64,000 nt of DNA from Flavobacteriales bacterium. Its GTDB lineage: Bacteria; Bacteroidota; Bacteroidia; Flavobacteriales_G; JALEGO01. The stretch is from assembly GCA_020628935.1 (NCBI GenBank), contig JAHDEG010000006.1:1-64000 (forward strand). Reading direction: 5' to 3'. This document shows, one piece after another, positions 45,906 through 53,870 of the stretch. The notes below the pieces were generated by a model. The model saw only the letters and a program-made list of their open reading frames with translations. It did not search any database and had not been told where the DNA came from. How positions within the stretch are numbered: the stretch's first letter is position 1; each line of letters begins with the position of its first letter. The position numbers and the translations under genes are program-made.

Positions 45906-47714
45906 TTAGTGGCCATAACCAGCTCCTTCATCAACTTCTCCCTCAGCAAGCGGAACTGTCTGAGGTATAAAATCTTCATCAGCACCTGGCTTACTGTAAT
46001 CATATGGCCATCTGTGAACTGTTGGAAGTGCACCATGCCAGTTACCGTGAATATGTTCTACCGGAGTTGTCCATTCTAAGGTGTTAGACTTCCAAGGGTT
46101 TTGCGGGGCTCTCTGTCCTTTAAAAATGCTAAATAAAAAGTTAAATACAAATAATAACTGAGCTACTGCCCCTAATATTGCAAACCATGTTACAAGCTGG
46201 TTTAGTTCAAGCATATCATCAAACATTGGGAAAGCTGTATTTTCATAATATCGTCTTGGTATACCTGCTAAACCAATAAAATGCTGAGGTAGAAAAACTC
46301 CAAATGCACTAATGAAGGTTAACCAAAAATGAACATAACCTAATTTATTATTCATCATTTTACAATACATCTTAGGAAACCAATGGTAAATACCTGCAAA
46401 CATTGCTAGTACAGCAGACATTCCCATAACGATATGAAAGTGAGCTACCACAAAATATGTATCATGCAAATTAATGTCCAAAGCGGAATCTGCCAAGATT
46501 ATTCCTGTCACCCCACCAGTAACGAATGTAGAGACAGTACCTATAGCAAATAACATTGCTGGTGTAAAAATAATCCTTCCTTTATATAGTGTTGTTAAAT
46601 AATTGAATGCTTTTACAGCAGATGGAATTGCTATAAGTAAAGTTGTAAATGTAAATACGGCTCCTAAGAATGGGTTCATCCCTGTGATAAACATATGGTG
46701 TCCCCAAACAATAAATGATAGAAAACCGATTGCTAGTATAGATACAATCATGGCTCTGTAACCAAAAATTGGTTTACGAGAATTAGTAGCAATTACTTCA
46801 GAACTAATACCTAATGCAGGTAATAATACAATGTACACCTCTGGGTGTCCCAGAAACCAAAATAAATGTTGAAATAAAACTGGACTACCTCCTGAAACAT
46901 CTAATAACTGGCCTTGAACCATTATATCTGATAGATAAAAACTTGTACCAAAGCTTCTATCAAAAACTAGAAGCAAAGCAGCTGCCAATAATACTGGAAA
47001 TGATAATACACCTAATATAGCTGTAACTAGAATTGCCCATATAGTAAGAGGCATTCTAGTCATTTTCATTCCTTTAGTTCTTAAGTTTATTATAGTTACA
47101 ATATAGTTTAATCCTCCAATTAAAGAGGACGCGATAAAGATTGTCATACTAACCAACCAAAGTGTCATCCCAGTTCCTGAACCAGGAATTGTCTCAGGAA
47201 TGGCACTCAGTGGCGGATAAATTGTCCATCCTGCAGAGGCAGGACCACCTTCAACGAAAATAGAAGCTATCATTATTACTGATGCAAGAAAGAAAAACCA
47301 ATAAGATAACATGTTCATAAAACCTGAAGCCATGTCTCTTGCTCCAATTTGAAGTGGAATTAACAAATTTGCAAAAGTTCCACTCAATCCACCTGTTAAG
47401 ACAAAAAATACCATTATAGTGCCGTGCATTGTCACTAAAGCCAAATATTTATCAGGACTCAATATACCATCTGGAGCCCAAACATCTCCTAAAATCCATT
47501 TTAAAATAGCAAATGACTCTCCTTGCCAACCAAGTTGTAACCTAAATAGAGTAGACATTCCCATACCTACCAAAGCCATCACAAGTCCTGTTACCAAGAA
47601 CTGCTTTGAGATCATCTTATGATCTTGACTAAACACATACTTAGTTAAGAAACCTTCTTTATGCGGTATATGAATGTGCGCATTACCCTCGTTTGCTGTT
47701 GCTGCTACTCCCAT
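45906..47714 (-). CDS. ctaD: Cytochrome c oxidase subunit I (aa3 type)
   Basis: This is the catalytic subunit of the heme-copper terminal oxidase: twelve TM helices in 602 aa. The low-spin heme ligand is in VTMHGTIMVFF. The CuB ligand and cross-linked Tyr are in GHPEVYIVLLP, the next CuB His pair is in VWGHHMF, and the heme ligands are in VVAHFHIVMG. The Glu in HPEVY and the Asp/Asn set around NLLIPLQIGARDMA mark an A1-type proton pathway. It is the last gene of the operon. Subunits III and IV are not in the window, so they must lie elsewhere. Confidence 0.96.
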   Translation of the reverse strand: MGVAATANEGNAHIHIPHKEGFLTKYVFSQDHKMISKQFLVTGLVMALVGMGMSTLFRLQLGWQGESFAILKWILGDVWAPDGILSPDKYLALVTMHGTIMVFFVLTGGLSGTFANLLIPLQIGARDMASGFMNMLSYWFFFLASVIMIASIFVEGGPASAGWTIYPPLSAIPETIPGSGTGMTLWLVSMTIFIASSLIGGLNYIVTIINLRTKGMKMTRMPLTIWAILVTAILGVLSFPVLLAAALLLVFDRSFGTSFYLSDIMVQGQLLDVSGGSPVLFQHLFWFLGHPEVYIVLLPALGISSEVIATNSRKPIFGYRAMIVSILAIGFLSFIVWGHHMFITGMNPFLGAVFTFTTLLIAIPSAVKAFNYLTTLYKGRIIFTPAMLFAIGTVSTFVTGGVTGIILADSALDINLHDTYFVVAHFHIVMGMSAVLAMFAGIYHWFPKMYCKMMNNKLGYVHFWLTFISAFGVFLPQHFIGLAGIPRRYYENTAFPMFDDMLELNQLVTWFAILGAVAQLLFVFNFLFSIFKGQRAPQNPWKSNTLEWTTPVEHIHGNWHGALPTVHRWPYDYSKPGADEDFIPQTVPLAEGEVDEGAGYGH

Positions 47715-47716
47715 TT

Positions 47717-48847
47717 TTAGTTTATTTCTAAGTTCTCTGCTAGTTTATTATCTACCTTTTTTGATTTGGTTGTTAAACCTTCTGAATCTCCAAATGTTTT
47801 TTTGCTGCTCAACCATTTATCAAAATCTTCCTGCGACTCTACAACTATTTTCATTTGCATATTGTAATGACTCGCACCGCAGATCTTATTACATAGTAAT
47901 ATGTAATCGAATTCAACTTGATCTTCGCCCTTCTCAGAACGTATCAAATTAATTTTCTCATACTTTCTCATCACCTTCGGGTCTTGTCTCATCTCGTTAG
48001 TAGTAATTGTAGGTACAAAAGTAAACTGAGTGTTCATTCCTGGCACTGCATTCATTTGAGCTCTGAAATGAGGCATGTAAGCAGAATGTATTACATCTTG
48101 TGATCTAATCTTGAATTTTACAGGAACATTAACCGGCAAATGAAACTCGCTTTTTACAATAATATCGTCTAGAGAATTAGGGTCGTTCTTCATAACGCCC
48201 GTTTGATTTGATCCTTCAATATATCTTACATTAGCCATTCCTAATTCACCATCTGCACCTGCGTACCTGGCATGCCAATCGAACTGGCGAGCATAAAGTT
48301 CAATAACAACTGGCTCTACTACTGAGCCATCAGCAGCCAGTACCTCTTTATCAGCATCCATAACATTATTCCAAATAGTTAGTCCGAAAATAATTATAAA
48401 GGCCAAAAATATAGATGGAATAATAGTCCAGAATAACTCAAGTTTATTATTGTGAGGAAAAAACTCTGCGGTTTCTCTTTTTTCTCTAACATATTTGAAA
48501 GCAAAGAAGAATAGCAACGTATTGATAACTACAAAAACGATATTTACAACTACCAAGTTTATATTCATTAAAGCATCAATGCTATAAATACTACCTTCTT
48601 TAAAACCGTGGGCACTTGCAGCCTTAGGTAAGAGTGCATCAGAATATTCAAAAATCAAGTATATATAGCCCGCATACAGCGCAATCATAAATACAATGAA
48701 AAGAATCGCGTTCCAACTGTTTTCAGAGGCAGATACATTTTCTTCTCTCTCACCTCTTAACTCTTTGGAAGCTTGGTACACCATTGCTAATCTAACCAAT
48801 GCTGCTACACCCAAAAAAATTACTGCATATATTAAAAATGTGATCAT
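47717..48847 (-). CDS. ctaC: Cytochrome c oxidase subunit II
   Basis: Subunit II takes electrons from a cytochrome or from the complex III haem partner into CuA. The 376-aa protein has an extra TM at the N-terminus (residues 1-22), two TM helices in the subunit II position (about 90-115 and 135-155), and a periplasmic cupredoxin domain. The CuA site is complete: HSAYMPHFRAQMNAVPG, then CNKICGASHYNMQM. There is no fused cytochrome c domain. It is 2 bp upstream of ctaD and downstream of actF, which fits an ACIII-oxidase supercomplex. Confidence 0.95.
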   Translation of the reverse strand: MITFLIYAVIFLGVAALVRLAMVYQASKELRGEREENVSASENSWNAILFIVFMIALYAGYIYLIFEYSDALLPKAASAHGFKEGSIYSIDALMNINLVVVNIVFVVINTLLFFFAFKYVREKRETAEFFPHNNKLELFWTIIPSIFLAFIIIFGLTIWNNVMDADKEVLAADGSVVEPVVIELYARQFDWHARYAGADGELGMANVRYIEGSNQTGVMKNDPNSLDDIIVKSEFHLPVNVPVKFKIRSQDVIHSAYMPHFRAQMNAVPGMNTQFTFVPTITTNEMRQDPKVMRKYEKINLIRSEKGEDQVEFDYILLCNKICGASHYNMQMKIVVESQEDFDKWLSSKKTFGDSEGLTTKSKKVDNKLAENLEIN

Positions 48848-48866
48848 ATTTTTTATTATTTAGTAC

Positions 48867-50240
48867 TTAAAGATGAAAATTAATACTCTCATCTAAATAA
48901 GGATTATTTTTTACAACTAAGTTTGCCTTACTAAGCGATCTGAAAACAAAGAACATAAAAACCCCTAAAAACCCTAACATCAATCCGATTTCTTGAAAAC
49001 CGAATTCAAAGCCTGATTTTGCAACGGCTGGAGTTATCAGTAAATAAGCATCCATCCAATGGCCTAAAAATATAAATATTCCTACAAAAGTTAACCAAAA
49101 CGGACTACGTTTATTTGCACTGTCCATAAGTAACAAAGTTGGAAAAATAAAGTTTACCAAAAACATACCAATAAATAACGATTTATACTCTCCAAATAAT
49201 CTTGGTATGTAATATGTCACCTCCTCAGGGATGTTCGCATACCAAATAAGCATGAATTGAGAAAACCACAGATAGCTCCACAAAATACTAATAGCAAACA
49301 TCCATTTTCCTAAATCTTGGATATGGCTAGAATTAACATATGGCATGTGACCGTTTCTTTTTAAATAAAGCACTATAAGAATCATTGCGGTTAGGCAAGA
49401 TATCCAAATACCTGAGAAGATATACCACCCAAATAGTGTACTAAACCAATGTGTATCTATTGACATTATCCATAGCCAACTAAGTACTACAGAAGAGTAA
49501 CCAAAAATGACTAAAAATCCAGCTGCAGAAGCGAAATTACTCATGTGCAGTTTAGTTCCTGCTTCTTTGTCTTCTTGTAAGGAGCGAGTCCTAAACATTC
49601 TCTGGAAGAATATATACAACCCTACAAAGAAAATGCTAAAGCCCCAAAAAACATATTGATTAAGAAATGGCTTTTTGCCAGCTATCAATCTATCATAATG
49701 CTCAGATGTAGGATCCATTACATCTGGATCCATCCAGTGGTAAATATGGTTCCAGTGCAAGCTAGCTGCTATAAATACAATTGCAAGTGGAATTGCACCC
49801 GGAATAATATAAGATGATATAGCCTCCATAATTCGTTTCAAAACCGTAGACCAACCTGCTTCAGCAGCATACTGAATAGACATGAAAAACAAGGCCGCAA
49901 TAGCTATACCAAAAAAGAAAAACGAGTTAATTAAAAGATTAGTCCATAATCTTGTTGATCCATCATGATGTGTTGATTCGCTTACTTCATGAGCAACGTG
50001 TGATCCGTGGCTTTCAGTGTGAGCAACACGTGGATCACTACTTTCATGATTTGCTGAAAGTTCTGTTTTAGACTGATGAGCATCATTTTCACCATGATTA
50101 TCAGACATTGCTCCGAATACTAAGGCAACTAATGAAATAACACCAATAGCCATTAGAATAAACGTAAATGTTTTTAATTTTCCACCAAAAACAAATTTAT
50201 CTTCTAAATTCATTACGGTTGTTGTGTGAGAATCTCCCAT
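48867..50240 (-). CDS. actF: Alternative complex III subunit ActF
   Basis: The 457-aa, roughly ten-helix membrane protein has the fold seen in the quinol:cytochrome c oxidoreductase membrane subunit F. After TM1 (residues 25-45) comes a loop of about 50 residues unusually rich in His, with HGENDAHQSK and HTESHGSHVAHEVS. The remaining helices start near residue 95. Assignment rests on operon position and on segments such as HWNHIYHWMDPDVMDP and GFSIFFVGLYIFFQRMFRTR. ctaC follows 19 bp downstream. Confidence 0.9.
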   Translation of the reverse strand: MGDSHTTTVMNLEDKFVFGGKLKTFTFILMAIGVISLVALVFGAMSDNHGENDAHQSKTELSANHESSDPRVAHTESHGSHVAHEVSESTHHDGSTRLWTNLLINSFFFFGIAIAALFFMSIQYAAEAGWSTVLKRIMEAISSYIIPGAIPLAIVFIAASLHWNHIYHWMDPDVMDPTSEHYDRLIAGKKPFLNQYVFWGFSIFFVGLYIFFQRMFRTRSLQEDKEAGTKLHMSNFASAAGFLVIFGYSSVVLSWLWIMSIDTHWFSTLFGWYIFSGIWISCLTAMILIVLYLKRNGHMPYVNSSHIQDLGKWMFAISILWSYLWFSQFMLIWYANIPEEVTYYIPRLFGEYKSLFIGMFLVNFIFPTLLLMDSANKRSPFWLTFVGIFIFLGHWMDAYLLITPAVAKSGFEFGFQEIGLMLGFLGVFMFFVFRSLSKANLVVKNNPYLDESINFHL

Positions 50241-50258
50241 TGTAATTATTATCTCTAA

Positions 50259-51299
50259 TTAATAAACTATTCTAAATTCAACCCTACGATTCTTAGCTCG
50301 ACCATCCTTTGAATCATTACTTGCCAAAGGTTTTGTTGAACCATATCCATGAGCGCTTACGTGATCACTATTAATGCCGTGAGAGGTTAAATAATCCATC
50401 ACTGCATTTGCTCTAGATTTTGACAACTCCATGTTTTTATCAAAATCACCTTTATTATCTGTATGTCCATTTACTAATAAAACATAATTTGGATATTTTA
50501 AAAGCACTTCTTTAACTTTAACCAAAACATCGTATGAGCTTTTTTTAATTTTAGACGATCCGGTAGCAAAGTTTACACCCTTAATCGCTTCTTCCATTAC
50601 TTGCGCAACTTCAGCTTCAACTTCAGGACATCCGAAGTAATCAGGTGATCCGGGGGTTTCGGGGCATTGATCTATATTATCTTCTACACCATCACCATCA
50701 GAGTCATTACTTTTAGTCCCATCACACGGCTTTTCTTTGCCTTGTAATTTTTGAACATAATGAACGAGTTTCCATCTGTCTTCTTTTGATATTTGTGATG
50801 CATGTGAACCCATCATACCTTTTCCATAATGAATACTGTGAAATATTTTTCCTTCAGGAAGATCTTTTAACTGAGCACTGTTGTATGCTGGTGGTGGACC
50901 TGGCCAGTTTTTGCTTTTAACAACCATACCGTCACCCTCTCCTGCTCCACCATGACAGTGAACACAAAATTTGGAATACAAAAGCTGAGCCTCTTCAATA
51001 ACAACAGGAGTGCAGGGTATTGGGTTTCGCAACTCGGCACCTGCAGATTCATAACCTTCAGCCGTATTATCATAAGGATAAACATCAAAACCACGAGGTA
51101 TGCTGTTTTTAACAGGCTTCAATGCAGAGAATCCTCCATTTCTAAGTGAATCCTCTTGATACGTCTCAATCGCATCGGTTCTGTACATATCTGGCATGTA
51201 CTCTACACCCGGACTTTGGGGATCTGATTTACACGACTGGAAAACAGTCGAGCAAATTAACATTACTAATATAAATAAATACTGATTTTTCATTCTCAT
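50259..51299 (-). CDS. actE: Alternative complex III ActE monohaem cytochrome c fused to an OmpA domain
   Basis: This is a 346-aa lipoprotein (lipobox VFQSC, Cys 23). Residues 95-190 form a monohaem cytochrome c with CVHCH at 112-116 and a candidate axial Met in KGMMGSH. Residues about 198-220 form a calcium-binding TSP3-like linker, DSDGDGVEDNIDQCPETPG. Residues 235-346 form an OmpA C-terminal-like domain with NGHTDNKGDFDKNMELSKSR and GYGSTKPLASNDSKDGRAKN, where the Asp and Arg are the usual diaminopimelate contacts. ActE alone would be about 190 residues, so this is a domain fusion that could anchor the complex to peptidoglycan. Confidence 0.9.
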   Translation of the reverse strand: MRMKNQYLFILVMLICSTVFQSCKSDPQSPGVEYMPDMYRTDAIETYQEDSLRNGGFSALKPVKNSIPRGFDVYPYDNTAEGYESAGAELRNPIPCTPVVIEEAQLLYSKFCVHCHGGAGEGDGMVVKSKNWPGPPPAYNSAQLKDLPEGKIFHSIHYGKGMMGSHASQISKEDRWKLVHYVQKLQGKEKPCDGTKSNDSDGDGVEDNIDQCPETPGSPDYFGCPEVEAEVAQVMEEAIKGVNFATGSSKIKKSSYDVLVKVKEVLLKYPNYVLLVNGHTDNKGDFDKNMELSKSRANAVMDYLTSHGINSDHVSAHGYGSTKPLASNDSKDGRAKNRRVEFRIVY

Positions 51300-51304
51300 T
51301 ATAT

Positions 51305-52177
51305 TTAAAGCTTACCTCCCTTATGTTCGTCTTGCCATTTGTTTAACTCATCCCACTTATTCTCAAAAGCCAACGCTGCTTGCTGTGGCCAACTTGCAGG
51401 GTCATGAACTCTGTAGCGTGGTCCGGCAGCAGTTAGTATTACTAAAATATCAGATGACTTAGACTCAGAAAGTTGTTTAAATGTAAATATGCCAGCGCCA
51501 TACAGTAATTCTTGTATTTTTGGCCCAATACCCTCAATTTTAACCAAAGCATCTTTTACAGTAGGTTCAGTGATTGCCGGAATAATAACGTTAGCAGGTT
51601 GTACATTAGAACTTGAAAAATTGTTTAGATTTAAGTGAGTTGGTTCCTCTCCAAGGTTTTTTTCAAAAATTTCAAAGGCACCAGTTGTTTTGAAAAGATC
51701 AATAATCTGGTTTTTAGTAAAGTTTTGATTGTAAATAGGATCAATCTCCATTGCAAAACAGTCATCGGTAGTTCTTGGGTCTGGATTTCTGGCTACGGCC
51801 CCAGGAAAAGTCCAATTTCTGATAAAATAAGTTATTGCCATGCCATGTGCAGCACACAATACTGTAAACTCAAATGCAATTGGAATGTAAGCAGGAAGGC
51901 CTTCAATTAAACTAAAGTTTGGCTTACCTCCAATGATCATTGGCCAATCAATTCCCATTACCCACCACATGAACGAGATACCAATAATTAAACCTGATAA
52001 TCCAAATATAAAGGCACAAATTGCTAACCTAGTCCATGCGATTCCTACAATTTTTTCTATTCCGTGAATAGGAAAAGGTGAGTAAACGTCCGAAACTTTC
52101 AAGCCACTATCAACTGCCTGTTTAGCAGCTAAGCTAACAACTTCGTCATCATTATATAAACCGTAAATTTTCTTCAT
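51305..52177 (-). CDS. actD: Alternative complex III subunit ActD with C-terminal helix-hairpin-helix domain
   Basis: Residues 1-185 are ActD (DUF3341 type): a soluble N-terminal part (KKIYGLYNDDEVVSLAAKQA), two TM helices (about 50-72 and 95-120), and a soluble stretch with NPDPRTTDDCFAMEI. After a linker, residues about 207-288 carry an HHH domain (VKIEGIGPKIQELLYGAGI) ending WDELNKWQDEHKGGK. The same tail occurs on ActC, aligned without gaps. Standard ActD ends before this domain. It lies 5 bp upstream of actE and 8 bp downstream of actC. Confidence 0.92.
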   Translation of the reverse strand: MKKIYGLYNDDEVVSLAAKQAVDSGLKVSDVYSPFPIHGIEKIVGIAWTRLAICAFIFGLSGLIIGISFMWWVMGIDWPMIIGGKPNFSLIEGLPAYIPIAFEFTVLCAAHGMAITYFIRNWTFPGAVARNPDPRTTDDCFAMEIDPIYNQNFTKNQIIDLFKTTGAFEIFEKNLGEEPTHLNLNNFSSSNVQPANVIIPAITEPTVKDALVKIEGIGPKIQELLYGAGIFTFKQLSESKSSDILVILTAAGPRYRVHDPASWPQQAALAFENKWDELNKWQDEHKGGKL

Positions 52178-52185
52178 AATACTAA

Positions 52186-53859
52186 TTAATTGGCTTTGCC
52201 ACCATTCAATTCATCTTGCCATTTTTTTAACTCATCCCATCTTTGTTCATTAGCCATTTTCGCCTGGTTTGGCCAGGTTTTTGGTTCATGAGTTCTAAAA
52301 CGTGAGCCTTGCGAATCTAATTTCAATTTAATATTTATCGGATCAATTAAAGATAATTGCTTGAAGGTGTAAATTCCCATTTCGTTAAGCAAACCACTTA
52401 TAACAGGACCTATTCCCTCTATTTTAGTTAAGTCATCAGAATTTGCGTAAGCAGGCTTTGATGCTATTAACGGATTAATTACTGTTCCGTTTTTGTAGTT
52501 ATTACCTGATGATTTCAAAATTGTTTTCAACTCATTTAATGCTAAAACAGGGAATGTTCTTGCATATAATAAAAACAGAGTAAAAAAGATTCCGATCGTA
52601 CCTATAAATATTCCTATATCAACGAATGTTGGATGGAACATATCCCAATTTGAAGGAAGGTAATCTCTTGCCGTAGACATGATAATTACAAAACGCTCAA
52701 ACCACATACCAATGTTAACTACTATAGAAATTATAAAAGATATTATTAAACTTCTTCTTGCTTTTTTAATAAAGAAGATTAACGGGCTAATAACATTACA
52801 AGACATCATAAACAAATATGCCCACCAATATGGTCCTCTTGCCCTGTTAAGAAAGGCATAAGTTTCATATTCAACACCTGAGTACCAAGCAATGAATAAC
52901 TCAGATAAATAGGCAACACCCACCATTGAGCCTGTAATAACAATTACAATATTCATATACTCGTGATGCTTAACTGTAATGTAGTCTTCAAGGTTTAATA
53001 CCTTTCTTGCAGTCAACATTAAGGTTTGAACCATTGCAAATCCAGAGAAAACTGCTCCAGCAACAAAATATGGAGGAAAAATAGTTGTATGCCAACCTGG
53101 TATTACCGAAGTAGCAAAATCCATACTTACAATAGAGTGTACAGAAAATACTAACGGAGTTGCTAAACCAGCTAAAACAAGGGAAATTTCCTCAAAACGA
53201 ACCCAGGCTTTAATGTTACCCGTCCATCCCCAACTTAGGATAGAGTATATCTTTTTTTGTAAAGGTTTAACTGCTCTATCTCTAATTGTCGCAAAATCAG
53301 GTATTAGACCAATATACCAAAAAACTAAAGAGACACTAAAATAAGTAGAGATTGCAAAAACATCCCATAATAAAGGTGAATTAAAATTTACCCATAATGT
53401 TCCAAATTGGTTTTTGAATATACCGAATGGCATCATAATCCAATGGGCATTCCAAATACGTCCCATGTGCATTAACGGGAATAAACCAGCCATCATTACG
53501 GCAAATATTGTCATTGCCTCTGCAGAACGGTTAATTGCCATTCTCCACTTTTGACGGAAAAGCAAAAGCACCGCAGATATCAATGTACCAGCATGACCAA
53601 TACCTACCCACCATACAAAGTTAGTTATATCCCATGCCCAACCTACCGTTGAATTTAAACCCCAAACACCAATACCTGTTCCAATAGTGTAAGCAATACA
53701 GCCTACCCCCCAAACTGCAATGATTGCAGATAAAGAAAAAACTATCCACCAGTATTTATTTGCTTTTCCGAACACAGGTTTTACCACATCATCGGTAATC
53801 TGCTTGTAGGATTTATCCCCAAAAATAAGGGGTTGTCTAATGTCTGATTCTTTGTGCAT
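52186..53859 (-). CDS. actC: Alternative complex III subunit ActC (NrfD-like) with C-terminal helix-hairpin-helix domain
   Basis: This is the menaquinol-oxidising membrane subunit of the NrfD/PsrC family. Residues 40-460 contain about ten TM helices with the typical segments NFVWWVGIGHAGTLISAVLLL and GWHTTIFPPYFVAGAVFSGFA (shown only in part elsewhere); these carry the His and acidic residues of the quinol site. Residues about 475-557 are an HHH domain (TKIEGIGPVISGLLNEMGI) ending WDELKKWQDELNGGK, which matches the ActD tail. The family usually ends near residue 470. It is 11 bp downstream of actB. Confidence 0.93.
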   Translation of the reverse strand: MHKESDIRQPLIFGDKSYKQITDDVVKPVFGKANKYWWIVFSLSAIIAVWGVGCIAYTIGTGIGVWGLNSTVGWAWDITNFVWWVGIGHAGTLISAVLLLFRQKWRMAINRSAEAMTIFAVMMAGLFPLMHMGRIWNAHWIMMPFGIFKNQFGTLWVNFNSPLLWDVFAISTYFSVSLVFWYIGLIPDFATIRDRAVKPLQKKIYSILSWGWTGNIKAWVRFEEISLVLAGLATPLVFSVHSIVSMDFATSVIPGWHTTIFPPYFVAGAVFSGFAMVQTLMLTARKVLNLEDYITVKHHEYMNIVIVITGSMVGVAYLSELFIAWYSGVEYETYAFLNRARGPYWWAYLFMMSCNVISPLIFFIKKARRSLIISFIISIVVNIGMWFERFVIIMSTARDYLPSNWDMFHPTFVDIGIFIGTIGIFFTLFLLYARTFPVLALNELKTILKSSGNNYKNGTVINPLIASKPAYANSDDLTKIEGIGPVISGLLNEMGIYTFKQLSLIDPINIKLKLDSQGSRFRTHEPKTWPNQAKMANEQRWDELKKWQDELNGGKAN

Positions 53860-53870
53860 ATGAAATTGTA

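Noticed and set aside
47674-47952. Plus-strand 92-aa ORF across the ctaC/ctaD junction
   Set aside because: Opposes two well-supported oxidase genes and has no upstream promoter box.
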